From: CAWIXB01 sp963839955
GTDB taxonomy: Bacteria > Actinomycetota > Actinomycetes > JACCUZ01
Reading direction: 5' to 3'
Length of the DNA: 64,000 bases
Assembly (NCBI GenBank): GCA_963839955.1
Contig: CAWIXB010000001.1
Span: 2,294,001 to 2,358,000 of the forward strand
Position 1 is the first letter of the stretch. Every line of letters begins with the position of its first letter. A program made the translations under genes and the position numbers. Shown here in pieces: positions 40,552 to 49,199 of the stretch. The notes under the pieces were generated by a model. That model had not been told where the DNA came from. It saw only the letters and a program-made list of their open reading frames with translations, and searched no databases.

Positions 40552-41705
40552 AACCGACCTGTTCGCTCGGTCGTCGGGTCGAGAAGTCGTTGCAGGCGAA
40601 CGGCAAGATCGTCCCACCGCCACTGTTCCTCGACCCACCGACGACCGGCCTCCCCCATGCGCCGGGCGAGGTCCCGGTCCAGGAGCAGGCCGGCCACGCG
40701 GTCCGCGACCTGCGCCGCAGAGCGGCCGTCCACGACGTACCCCGTCTCTCCCTCGCGCACCGCGTCGGGCGCACCACCCGAGTCCCCCGCCACGACCGGC
40801 AGCCCGGTCGCGGAGGCCTCGAGGTAGACGATGCCGAGCCCCTCGACCTCGAACCCGGCCTTGCGCGTGCGGGTCGGCATAGCGAAGACGTCGCCCGCCG
40901 CGAAGTAAGGCGGCAGCGTGGCCCACGGTTTCGCACCGGTCAGCACCACATCGCGCTGGACCCCGATGTCGCGGACGAGTCCTTCCAGGCGCCCCCTCTC
41001 GGGGCCGTCACCCACGATGAGCAGCGCGGCACCGGGCACCTGCTCGCGGATCAGCGGGAGCGCCTCGATCAGCACGTCCTGCCCTTTGCGCTCGACGAGT
41101 CTCGAGACACAGACGACGACCGGACGGTCGCCCAGGCCGTACGCGTCGCGCACCGGCTGCCCGTCGACCGACGGGTGGAAGGCGGTGTCGTCGACGCCGG
41201 GCGTGAGCTGGACCATGCGTTGCGCGGCCGCGTCGGTCAGTGCGTGGGAGATGCGGCCGCGGGTGTAGTCGCCGAGATAGGTGAGGACGTCGTTGCTCTC
41301 GCCGATGCGGCGCAGCAGGGTTTTCGTCGCCGGGGTGCGGGCCCACCAGACCTCGTGGCCGTGCGTGGTGGCAACGGTTCTTCGTACGCCGGCATCGCGT
41401 TTGAGGGCGCCCGCCATCAGCCCGAGAGGTGCGGCTGCGCCGAACCACACCGACTCGCAGCCCATGTCCCGGGCGATCGCCTTCGCTCGCCTCGTGATGG
41501 GAGGCGACGGCACCATCAACCGGGACGGGTCGCGGATGACCGGGAACGCCAGCTGCGCATCGAACGCGGCGTCGCCCTGTTGCCGAGCCGTGTGCACCAC
41601 GACCCGGTTGGCCGGCATGCGACTCACCATGGCGAGCACGAACGACTCGATGCCGCCGGTGCGCGGCGGGAAGTCGTTGGTCACGACCAGGATGCGTCCG
41701 GCCAC
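40548..41705 (-). CDS. pimB: GT4 mannosyltransferase, PimB'-like
   Basis: A 385-residue family 4 glycosyltransferase. The N-terminal 'ILVVTNDFPPRTGGIESFVLAM' (residues 5-26) and 'TTHGHEVWWARTP' near 121-133 bind the acceptor side. 'VCVSRLVERKGQDVLIEAL' near 202-220, 'LLIVGDGPERGRL' near 230-242 and 'EGLGIVYLEASATGLPVVAGDSGGAPDAV' near 293-321 (the GT4 Glu motif) bind the sugar nucleotide. Its position matches Rv2188c (PimB'), which adds the second mannose to phosphatidylinositol mannoside. GTG 41705 follows a TAGGCT box by eight bases. Confidence 0.85.
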   Translation of the reverse strand: MAGRILVVTNDFPPRTGGIESFVLAMVSRMPANRVVVHTARQQGDAAFDAQLAFPVIRDPSRLMVPSPPITRRAKAIARDMGCESVWFGAAAPLGLMAGALKRDAGVRRTVATTHGHEVWWARTPATKTLLRRIGESNDVLTYLGDYTRGRISHALTDAAAQRMVQLTPGVDDTAFHPSVDGQPVRDAYGLGDRPVVVCVSRLVERKGQDVLIEALPLIREQVPGAALLIVGDGPERGRLEGLVRDIGVQRDVVLTGAKPWATLPPYFAAGDVFAMPTRTRKAGFEVEGLGIVYLEASATGLPVVAGDSGGAPDAVREGETGYVVDGRSAAQVADRVAGLLLDRDLARRMGEAGRRWVEEQWRWDDLAVRLQRLLDPTTERTGRF

Positions 41706-41713
41706 GGGGCACG

Positions 41714-41719
41714 AGCCTA
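41714..41719 (-). promoter_or_regulatory. -10 box of the pimB-type gene (leaderless)
   Basis: TAGGCT on the minus strand, eight bases before the GTG at 41705. Confidence 0.5.
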
Positions 41720-41856
41720 CGGGTGGCCTCGTCGGCCAGCCTCCGACGAGCCCGGCCTGGCCGTCGGTAGCACTCTGGTCGAGCTCGGAGGCGAGTGCGG
41801 CGCGCCCGCGCCGCCGCGTCCCGAGACACCCCCGATCAGGCGCCATCCCCCCGAGT

Positions 41857-41961
41857 GATCGCAACCCCGCCCCACAAAGCCCCCGGCACCAAGCACGGTG
41901 GCACCGTTTCCGAGCGGGGCGCCAGCGCGGCGAGCTGGCTTTGTGGGGGCAGGTTGCGATC
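41857..41961. repeat. 105-bp inverted-end dispersed element, copy C
   Basis: Left end 41857-41876 (gatcgcaaccccgccccaca) and right end 41942-41961 are inverted; the match extends inward through aagc/gctt. A small dyad (cggtggcaccg) lies inside. This is the main content of the 443-base gap between the pimB-type gene and the large subtilase. Confidence 0.85.
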
Positions 41962-42148
41962 TTGGTCTGGGTCAGCCGCCGATGCGGCGCAACAACGCCC
42001 CCCCCGGGGTCATGACGAGGCACACGTCGGGCGCATGGCCGATCTGCGCCATGACCGGTTCCCGCCACGACAGACGCTGGTCCCAGCGACGCACACCCGA
42101 TAGGAATCGGGCGAACGACTCACGTCCGACATCTCGGGAGTCCGCCCC

Positions 42149-45100
42149 ATGAGCCTCGCCCCGTCACGCCTGCACCGCGCCCTGCTGGCCACCGCCGTTG
42201 CTGCTCTCGTGGCCGTCGGGCTGGCGGCCCCGTCCGACGCGCGAGGCGCTGAGCCCTCGGCCCTGTCGAACAAGCCGGCAACGCTGCCCAACTCGGCGGT
42301 GGAGACAGCCGGTGGGGAGGACGTGACGCTGCTGACCGGCGACACCGTGCATGTCACCCGGCACGGCGAGCGGTCCACCGCCAGCGTGACTCCTGCCCCG
42401 CGCGCGGACGGCAGCCGACCGAGCTTTCTGGTCAGCCAGCGCGACGACGAGCTCTTCGTCGTGCCGGAGGATGTGACCGCGCTGCTGCCCACCCGGCTGG
42501 ACCCGGACCTGTTCAACGTCACCGGCCTGCTCGAGGAGGGTTTCGGCGACGACGACAGCACGTCGACGCCGTTGATCGTCACCTACCGCGGCGCGTCGTC
42601 AGCGGTCCCCGGAGGCACCCGGACGCGCCGGCTGGAGAGCGTCGACGGGTCCGCGGTGCGCGCAGAGAAGGGCGCCGCCCCCACGCTCGGCCGGGCCCTG
42701 AGCCAGCTCGCCGACGCCCCAGGCGCACGGACCAAGGCCGCTGGCCCGCTCGCCGGGGTGGACAAGATCTGGCTGGACCACCGGGTCCGGGCCAACCTCG
42801 AGGACAGCGTCCCGCAGATCGGGGCTCCGGTCGCGTGGCAGAAGGGGTACGACGGCACCGGGCTCACCGTCGCGGTCCTGGACAGCGGCGTCGACGCCGA
42901 GCATCCGGACCTGGCCGGAGCCGTCACCGACGCCCAAAACTTCACCTTCACGAACGACGTCACCGACCACCTCGGTCACGGAACGCACGTGGCGGCGACC
43001 ATCGGCGGTGACGGCGCGGCCTCGGGTGGCCTGCGTCGCGGTGTCGCCGACGGCACCACCCTGCTCAACGGCAAGGTGCTCGACGACACCGGGTTCGGGC
43101 TGAGCTCGTGGATCATCGACGGGATGGAGTGGGCCAGCTCCGAGGAGCACGCCGACATCGTCAACATGAGCCTCGGCGGGGACCCCGGATCTGCTCCCGG
43201 CCCCATGTCGGCCGCGCTGGACCAGCTCAGCACAGCCAACGACACGCTCTTCGTCGTCGCAGCCGGGAACGTGGGGTGTGACCAGTGCGTCGGCAGCCCC
43301 GGAAACGCGGCAAGCGCGTTGACGGTCGGTGCCGTCGACGGCCAGGACCGGCTCGCCGACTTCTCCAGCCGCGGCCCGGTCCCACCGGCCTTCGGGCTCA
43401 AGCCGGACGTCACCGCGCCCGGTGTCGACGTCACCGCGGCACGCGCAGCCGGCACCTCCATCGGTCGCCCGGTCGACGACAACTACACCGCCCTAAACGG
43501 CACGTCGATGGCCGCGCCACACGTCGCCGGAGCCGCCGCCCTGCTGATGCAGGCGCACCCCGACCTGACCGCCGCGCAGGTGAAGGCGGCACTGATGAGC
43601 ACCGCTCATCCCGGCGACGCCCCGACGTTCGCCGAGGGCGCGGGGCGCGTGGACGTCGCGGCCGCAGTCACGTCACCCGTGCTCGCGGACACCGGGTCCC
43701 TTTCGTTCGGCCGGTTCAACTGGCCCCATGACGTCCGGGAGCCGGTGACCCGCACCGTGACGTACCGCAACATCGGCGACGAGCCTGCCACGCTCGACCT
43801 CTCCGTCGACGTACATGCCCAGGAGGGCACCGGCGACGAAGACGGCTCGGTGAGTGTCAGCCCCACCCAGCTCACTCTGCAGCCGGGACAGGCGGCGCCT
43901 GTCGCGGTGACGCTAGACACCAACCGGGGCGATCCCGGACTCTACGTCGGCGCGGTCACGGCGCGAACCGGAACGGGCACGGGCACGATGCTTGGCCTGC
44001 CGGTCAGCTACTTCAAGCAGGAAGAGATGTTCGAGCTGCGGGTGGCCGGCACCGACCGCAACGGCAATCCTGCGACACTCGGCGGCTTCAAGGTGCTCGA
44101 CGTGGAGGACGGCAGCGTCAACGCGCAGCGCTTCTGGCCGTCGGAAACGACGTCGCCCTGCACCGATGGCCCGTTCGCCGTCGGGGGCTGCGTGCGCGTC
44201 CCGGCAGGGACGTACTCCGTGATGGGCTTCGTGCGCACCCGGCCGGCACCCGGAGCCGGCAACTTCCGGGCCAACGCCCTGGACACGTCAGTGGTAGGCG
44301 ACCCCGAGGTACGCGTCACTGACGACACCGCGCTCACCATGGACGCCCGGGACGCGAAGGAAGTTGTCATCGACACTCCCGGCCACGAAGCTCGGGCGAA
44401 CCTGGGCGGCGCGTTCCAGATCGGCGTGCACCGCGCACCGGAGAGCGGTCCCGGCGTCACCGACCAGATCCAGAACTTCGGCGGCGCACAGATCGAGGAA
44501 CGGTTCTTCATGCAGCCGACTCGCAAGGTGTCGCGCGGCGAGTTCGCGGCGTACTCCCGTTGGAAGCTCGAGGCACCGGACATCGCACTGCGACTGCCGG
44601 GGGCCAAGAGCACGGCACTGAACCCGTACTACTACGACCCGGTGTGGTTCAGCGACGTCTCGGCGCAGTTCCCGAAGCTGGAGGGGACCAAGAAGTTGCG
44701 CGTCGTCGATGTCGGTAGGGCCACCGAGGCCGAGCTCGCGGGGCGCAACCTGGCCGGGGCGATGGCGCTGGTACGCCGGTCGGACGACATCACTGTGCCG
44801 GCTCAGTCGAACAACGCCGCTGCGGCCGGAGCAGAGCTGGTCGCGATCTACAACGACAGCCCCGGCGTCAACGTGAACCCGGGTGAGTTCGGGGTGGGGC
44901 TGGAGGAACCGACGGTACGGCTGTCGCACGAGGAGGGGCAGTCTTTGCTCGCCCAGCTCGCACGCGGACCCATGCCCCGCATCAGGGCGACCGGCGTGGT
45001 GGACAGTCCCTTCCTGTACGACCTCGTCTACGTCGAACGCGGGCGCATCGCCGACAACCAGCGTCACGTCGCGGACAGCAAGAACTTGGCGTCGGTGCAG

Positions 45101-46090
45101 CGTCATTTCCACACCCAGCTGGACGCAGACATGACCTACGGCGAGACTGCTTTCGCGTGGCAGCCGTGGGACACCTTCGCGATGTCGACGATCGTCCCGT
45201 TCACCGGCGCACCGAGGACGCGCACCGAGTACTACGTGGGCGACCCCGACGTGCAATGGCGGTACGCCGTCGAGACTCCTGAGCCTCGATACAACAACAT
45301 CTGGCCGGTGCCAGACTTTGCCAGCATTGGGTTGCAGACCGTTGAGCTCGCGACGTACAGGCCGCGGCAGCGCAGCGAGGCCCACTGGCTCAACGGGCCG
45401 GTCGCGCCAGGCCTCAACCCGCAGCGACCCATGTCACGGCTCGGAACCCTGATGTCGGTCGACATGATGGGCTTCGTCGACGCCTCGGAGAGCATCGGGC
45501 AGGCATACACCAGCCGGTTCGAGAACGGGTTCCGGACCCACCTTCGGATCACCGCCGACGACGAGGTCCGCCTCGAGACTGACTTCCTCGTCCCGGGCGG
45601 CCGGTTCGACATACCTGCAGGGCCCGCGGACTACCGCGTGGAGTACGAAGTCGACAACGGCGCTCCGTGGGCCCGGCTGTCCACGATGACCAACTCGGAA
45701 TGGACCTTCCACTCCGAAGAGCCACCCACCGGCGTGATCGCGGTGCAGCCCCTCATGACCGCCGACTACGACCTCGACGTCGACCTACGCAATCGCGTGG
45801 TGCGCCCGCATGGCCCGGCGAAGGGCGTTCCCCTCGGGTTGACGCTGCGCCATCAGGACGGCGCGGCCGCCACACCGGTCGAGACGGTGACTATGCAGGT
45901 GTCGTATGACGACGGCAGCAGTTGGTCCGACCTATCCATGCGTGCGCGCGGAGGCGGCCGCTACGAGACGTCGCTGGATCTGCCAAAGCACCAGCAGGGC
46001 GCTATCTCGCTGCGACTGCAGGCGACCGACAAGGCCGGCGGCACGCTGAAGCAGGAGATCATCCGGGCGGTCGGGTTGCCGACCCGGTAG
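42149..46090 (+). CDS. large secreted multidomain subtilase (S8 family)
   Basis: A 1313-residue exported protease. A signal peptide of about 32 residues is followed by a pro-region (about 35-215). The S8 catalytic domain (about 220-515) carries Asp in 'VAVLDSGVDAEHPDLAG', His in 'GHGTHVAATIGG' and Ser in 'GTSMAAPHVAGAAALLM'. After it come a fibronectin-like beta region, a PA-type insertion ('NLAGAMALVRRSDDI...AGAELVAIYND', about 865-915) and several beta-rich domains to the C terminus. The size and layout match large actinomycete secreted S8 peptidases. The ATG at 42149 has gggag upstream. No sorting signal or C-terminal anchor is seen. Confidence 0.92.
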   Translation: MSLAPSRLHRALLATAVAALVAVGLAAPSDARGAEPSALSNKPATLPNSAVETAGGEDVTLLTGDTVHVTRHGERSTASVTPAPRADGSRPSFLVSQRDDELFVVPEDVTALLPTRLDPDLFNVTGLLEEGFGDDDSTSTPLIVTYRGASSAVPGGTRTRRLESVDGSAVRAEKGAAPTLGRALSQLADAPGARTKAAGPLAGVDKIWLDHRVRANLEDSVPQIGAPVAWQKGYDGTGLTVAVLDSGVDAEHPDLAGAVTDAQNFTFTNDVTDHLGHGTHVAATIGGDGAASGGLRRGVADGTTLLNGKVLDDTGFGLSSWIIDGMEWASSEEHADIVNMSLGGDPGSAPGPMSAALDQLSTANDTLFVVAAGNVGCDQCVGSPGNAASALTVGAVDGQDRLADFSSRGPVPPAFGLKPDVTAPGVDVTAARAAGTSIGRPVDDNYTALNGTSMAAPHVAGAAALLMQAHPDLTAAQVKAALMSTAHPGDAPTFAEGAGRVDVAAAVTSPVLADTGSLSFGRFNWPHDVREPVTRTVTYRNIGDEPATLDLSVDVHAQEGTGDEDGSVSVSPTQLTLQPGQAAPVAVTLDTNRGDPGLYVGAVTARTGTGTGTMLGLPVSYFKQEEMFELRVAGTDRNGNPATLGGFKVLDVEDGSVNAQRFWPSETTSPCTDGPFAVGGCVRVPAGTYSVMGFVRTRPAPGAGNFRANALDTSVVGDPEVRVTDDTALTMDARDAKEVVIDTPGHEARANLGGAFQIGVHRAPESGPGVTDQIQNFGGAQIEERFFMQPTRKVSRGEFAAYSRWKLEAPDIALRLPGAKSTALNPYYYDPVWFSDVSAQFPKLEGTKKLRVVDVGRATEAELAGRNLAGAMALVRRSDDITVPAQSNNAAAAGAELVAIYNDSPGVNVNPGEFGVGLEEPTVRLSHEEGQSLLAQLARGPMPRIRATGVVDSPFLYDLVYVERGRIADNQRHVADSKNLASVQRHFHTQLDADMTYGETAFAWQPWDTFAMSTIVPFTGAPRTRTEYYVGDPDVQWRYAVETPEPRYNNIWPVPDFASIGLQTVELATYRPRQRSEAHWLNGPVAPGLNPQRPMSRLGTLMSVDMMGFVDASESIGQAYTSRFENGFRTHLRITADDEVRLETDFLVPGGRFDIPAGPADYRVEYEVDNGAPWARLSTMTNSEWTFHSEEPPTGVIAVQPLMTADYDLDVDLRNRVVRPHGPAKGVPLGLTLRHQDGAAATPVETVTMQVSYDDGSSWSDLSMRARGGGRYETSLDLPKHQQGAISLRLQATDKAGGTLKQEIIRAVGLPTR

Positions 46091-46095
46091 GCGGG

Positions 46096-46797
46096 TCAGC
46101 CGCCGATGAGCTCAGCGTGCGCCTCGCGAACCGGCACCTGGAACGGCCCGGCGGTCTTGCTGATCTCGGGGCCGGGCACGTCGTAGGGGCCCGCGCCGTC
46201 CACGGTGAACTGCGCCCGCCAGAACGTGGTCACCGACACCTGCCGCGGACCCGGATCGGTGTAGGTGAAGCTCACGTCCTGGTTGGGGTAGGCGCCTCCT
46301 GGGACGGCGAAGTCGCGCACCACCCCGTCGTCGAAGGACCACTCCCATCGCGCCTGCGCGTGCACCACCACGGCGAAGCCGAGTACGTCGAAGGACCGGG
46401 TGCTCATCTCCTGCGGCTCACCCGCCGCGAACAACGTCGGCAGGTTCACGATGCCACCCTGTCGAGGCTGGAAGGACGGGTTGGCATCAGGCAGGAGACT
46501 CAGCACCTGCTCCCGCACCGCCCTTCCGATGTCAGCCACAGTCGTCGGGCGCTCGTCCGGGCCTAGACACACCTCGCCCCTCGGCTGCCATGCGCCGCCG
46601 CCCTGACGCAGGTAGATCTGGAACCGCACCTCACCCGGCGCGCATGTCGCGGTCGCCTCCGAACACAGCGCGTCCACGCCAGTCGCCTCGCCCGGCGCAT
46701 AGCCCTCACAAGCCGGCACCAGGCTCCACTCGCAGCCGGGCAGTCGGCCGCACGCGCAGCCTTGCCCGCTTTCCGTCCGGGCCGCCGGGAACGCCAC
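46096..46797 (-). CDS. hypothetical protein, cysteine-rich N terminus and beta-rich C terminus
   Basis: A 233-residue protein from GTG 46797, the only start downstream of an in-frame stop at 46807-46809. Six cysteines lie in the first ~80 residues. The C-terminal ~110 residues ('ARWEWSFDDGVVRDFAVPGGAYPNQDVSFTYTDPGPRQVSVTTFWRAQFTV') look like a PKD-type beta-sandwich, which is normally extracellular, yet no signal peptide is present. The 5' end may therefore be lost or frameshifted. It ends five bases from the large subtilase, convergent. I cannot name a function. Confidence 0.65.
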   Translation of the reverse strand: MAFPAARTESGQGCACGRLPGCEWSLVPACEGYAPGEATGVDALCSEATATCAPGEVRFQIYLRQGGGAWQPRGEVCLGPDERPTTVADIGRAVREQVLSLLPDANPSFQPRQGGIVNLPTLFAAGEPQEMSTRSFDVLGFAVVVHAQARWEWSFDDGVVRDFAVPGGAYPNQDVSFTYTDPGPRQVSVTTFWRAQFTVDGAGPYDVPGPEISKTAGPFQVPVREAHAELIGG

Positions 46798-46964
46798 CCC
46801 CGTGCGTCACCACACCCCCCGCCCCCTGATCACCCTCAGAGCTCGGGCAGTCACACCTGCTGTGCAATCGCTGGAGGCCAGGCTCGTCTGCCAAGCGCCG
46901 GAGTCGGCAATGCGCTCACTGCCAGGCCCAGAACGGCAAGCACAGAGTCAGCAGCCGTCTCACG
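46798..46964. other. short region without recognisable gene
   Basis: I see no tRNA, promoter or conserved ORF here. It may contain the decayed 5' end of the preceding minus-strand gene. Confidence 0.4.
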
Positions 46965-47532
46965 TCATCGCTCCAGGTTGAAAGACGTTGGCCACGATCC
47001 AGCGGCTCTGACCTGCTCTGACCATCGAGAGGTCCACATGCGTCCTGCGCAGCTGGGATGCGCTCGAGCAGTTTCGCCAGGCTGATCAAGCACGTCATAG
47101 GCGCTCGATCTGTACGCTTGACCTCGGCTCCAGCCGTTCTGCGCTTCGAGGTCATGCACCCTCACACGTCGAGCTGCGATCTGCACCATCGGGTGCCGCT
47201 CCCCCTGCCGAGCGGCCTTCGTCGATGTCCGTGACCGCTCCGAGCAAGGGCAGGTGTCACCACTATGTGCACGAGCAACTTGGCGTCGCGGTGTCATTCG
47301 TGCGAGCAGCGCGGGTGAGTTCGGCGTAGTAGTTGCGCACCGCGGCCTCGACCTGTTGCTCGGGCGTGGTCGGGGTGGGGCTCGCTGTCGCCGAATCCGA
47401 AGACGATGACGATGACTTCGACGGAGAGGACGGCAGGGTGCCCGGCTGGTCCGGGTCGGAGCAGCCCACCGCGCAGACGATCACGACGCAGGCCGCAGCG
47501 AGCCCGCGCACAGGCATCGCCAGGGCACTCAT
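46965..47532 (-). pseudogene. frameshifted lipoprotein gene
   Basis: The start (ATG 47532) encodes a lipoprotein signal ('GLAAACVVIVCAVGCSDPD' with the lipobox Cys near residue 25), a Ser/Thr/Pro linker, and 'EQQVEAAVRNYYAELTRAARTNDTAT'. That frame stops at 47263. Overlapping it, another frame continues with 'CPCSERSRTSTKAARQGE', 'RRVRVHDLEAQ', 'SSAYDVLDQPGETARAHP' and 'SWPTSFNLER' down to 46965. This is what the C-terminal half of such NTF2-like lipoproteins looks like. One frameshift near 47265-47300 and several non-conservative changes indicate decay. Confidence 0.7.
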
Positions 47533-47640
47533 GGCAGCGGAGCATACGTGACATCCTGGACATCGCCTTCGCCTCATCCACAGGACTTCCAGGGCCGGAA
47601 ACCTAAGCGATTGCAAGGGGTAATCGCCGTCACCCCGAGT

Positions 47641-47746
47641 GATCGCAACCAGGCCCCACAAAGGCCTCTGCGGCCAGCAGCCGCGCAGCGCTTCCCAACG
47701 GGGCGCCCTTTTAGCCAGCTGGCCTTTGTGGGGGCGGATTGCGATC
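47641..47746. repeat. 106-bp inverted-end dispersed element, copy D
   Basis: Left end from 47641 (gatcgcaaccaggccccaca) continues aaggcc; right end 47721-47746 is its inverted copy at about 22 of 26 positions. It occupies the gap between the lipoprotein relic and the M48 gene. The remaining ~200 bases of that 316-base gap show no gene. Confidence 0.85.
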
Positions 47747-47848
47747 TTGGTCCGAGCAGGGTCAGTGGGGCGAGGACAGCGGCTGGGCAAGCATGCCTTG
47801 GGCCCCGCGGGACCTTCCAGGGGCGAACGGCTTAACTGGCCGCAACCG

Positions 47849-49192
47849 TCAGGGCACGAGCGACGGCGGCTCGGGCAAGCCCTGCTGACGCGCCCACGAA
47901 CGAGCAAGGGCAATGCGTTGCGGGCCGGTGGGGTGGGACGCGAAGAGGCCGAACACGAGAGGTGACGGGTCGAGGTCGGACAAGTTCGTCACCGACAGCC
48001 GCCGCTGCATCGTCACGAACTGTTCCGGGTCTCGAGTGAGATCCAAAGCGTGCACGTCGGCACGTGCTTCGATGCGTCGACTGACCAGCAGCTGCCCGGG
48101 GCCGGTCACCACTCCCAAGACCGCCACGAGAGCGAGCAACAGCGCCACCGCGCGCGCATCACCCGCGCTCGACACACCGGCGCGACCGAGCAACCACTCC
48201 GAACGCAACAACAGCCCGAGGACGCACACCAGCGCCGCGATCCCGAGCGCGCCCGCCAGAGTCCCCCACAACACGTCCTTGTTCTTGGCGTGACCGAGCT
48301 CGTGAGCGACGACCAACCGAACCTCTTCGGGCGACGCCTGGTCGACCAGGTTGTCGTAGACCACGATCCGCCGCGTCGCACCGAACCCCGACACGTACGC
48401 ATTCACCGTCGACGTCCGACGCGACGCATCGGCAACCAACACGTCCTTCGCAGGTACGCCGTCGCGTGCCGCGAGGTCGAGCAGTGATGTACGCAGCGGG
48501 CCCGCCGCCATCGGCGTGAAGCGGTTGAACACCGGCTCGACGACGATCGGGTAGGCGAACGAGATCACGATGACCAGCACCGCACCGAGTGCCGCGGCCC
48601 AGGCCCACCACCAGTCCGGCGAGCGCCTGGCCAGTCCCAGCACCCCGACGACGACCACCAGCGTCAGCACCAACCCGACGCCGTACGACTTGCCGACATC
48701 GGCGAGCCACCCTCCCCACCCTCGCGTCGAGAGCCCGTAGCGGCGCAGGACTGCCTCGCGCCAACCGTCCAACGGCAGCACCAAGAGCCGGGACAGCAAC
48801 GTGATCGCCACCGTGCCCAGCACCACCCGCCACCACCACCCACCGCCGAACGGCGACGCGACCGCCGACACGAGTCGCGCACCCAGCGGGCTGAGACCGA
48901 GCACGAGTGCGATCACGAGTCCGAGCGCGAGCGAGAGGTACGCCGGGGGGCGGGACGCCGCGTGGAAGGCGTCCTCGCGCGCGATCTGGGCGGCGGTGAA
49001 GTCACGAGTGGCGTCGACGGCCACCGTCGGAGCGTCGGAGGGCAGTGGCCGCCATGGCGTGCCGGCGACGACTGCGACCAGCAGACCCCCGGCCAGGACC
49101 GCCAGCGTCGCGATTATCGCCGCCCGGCTGCTCACCCGGCCTGCCCGCCGCCGAAGCAGGTCGGGCCGCCGACGACGCAGGTCAGGCCGCAC
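47849..49192 (-). CDS. M48 family (Ste24/HtpX-like) membrane metalloprotease
   Basis: A 447-residue membrane protease with about seven transmembrane helices. The zinc motif HELGH is in 'VVAHELGHAKNKDVLWG' (about residues 294-310), with the third ligand in the 'RRIEARADVHALDL' region (about 378-391). A CaaX-protease-type N-terminal domain with 'LPLDGWREAVLRRYGLS' precedes it. It probably removes damaged membrane proteins or processes prenylated substrates. Two starts are possible: GTG 49192 with an Arg/Pro-rich leader, or GTG 49135 just before the first helix. It follows the next gene upstream by seven bases. Confidence 0.88.
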   Translation of the reverse strand: MRPDLRRRRPDLLRRRAGRVSSRAAIIATLAVLAGGLLVAVVAGTPWRPLPSDAPTVAVDATRDFTAAQIAREDAFHAASRPPAYLSLALGLVIALVLGLSPLGARLVSAVASPFGGGWWWRVVLGTVAITLLSRLLVLPLDGWREAVLRRYGLSTRGWGGWLADVGKSYGVGLVLTLVVVVGVLGLARRSPDWWWAWAAALGAVLVIVISFAYPIVVEPVFNRFTPMAAGPLRTSLLDLAARDGVPAKDVLVADASRRTSTVNAYVSGFGATRRIVVYDNLVDQASPEEVRLVVAHELGHAKNKDVLWGTLAGALGIAALVCVLGLLLRSEWLLGRAGVSSAGDARAVALLLALVAVLGVVTGPGQLLVSRRIEARADVHALDLTRDPEQFVTMQRRLSVTNLSDLDPSPLVFGLFASHPTGPQRIALARSWARQQGLPEPPSLVP

Positions 49193-49199
49193 GCAACGG

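Noticed and set aside
42149..46090. Prophage or conjugative element in the 42-54 kb accessory region
   Set aside because: No integrase, portal, terminase, relaxase or attachment-site repeat; the genes are secreted proteases and small hypotheticals.
46798..47262. tRNA or small RNA gene in the weakly coding stretch
   Set aside because: No cloverleaf, CCA-adjacent acceptor stem or terminator pattern found; most of it is explained by the lipoprotein relic.
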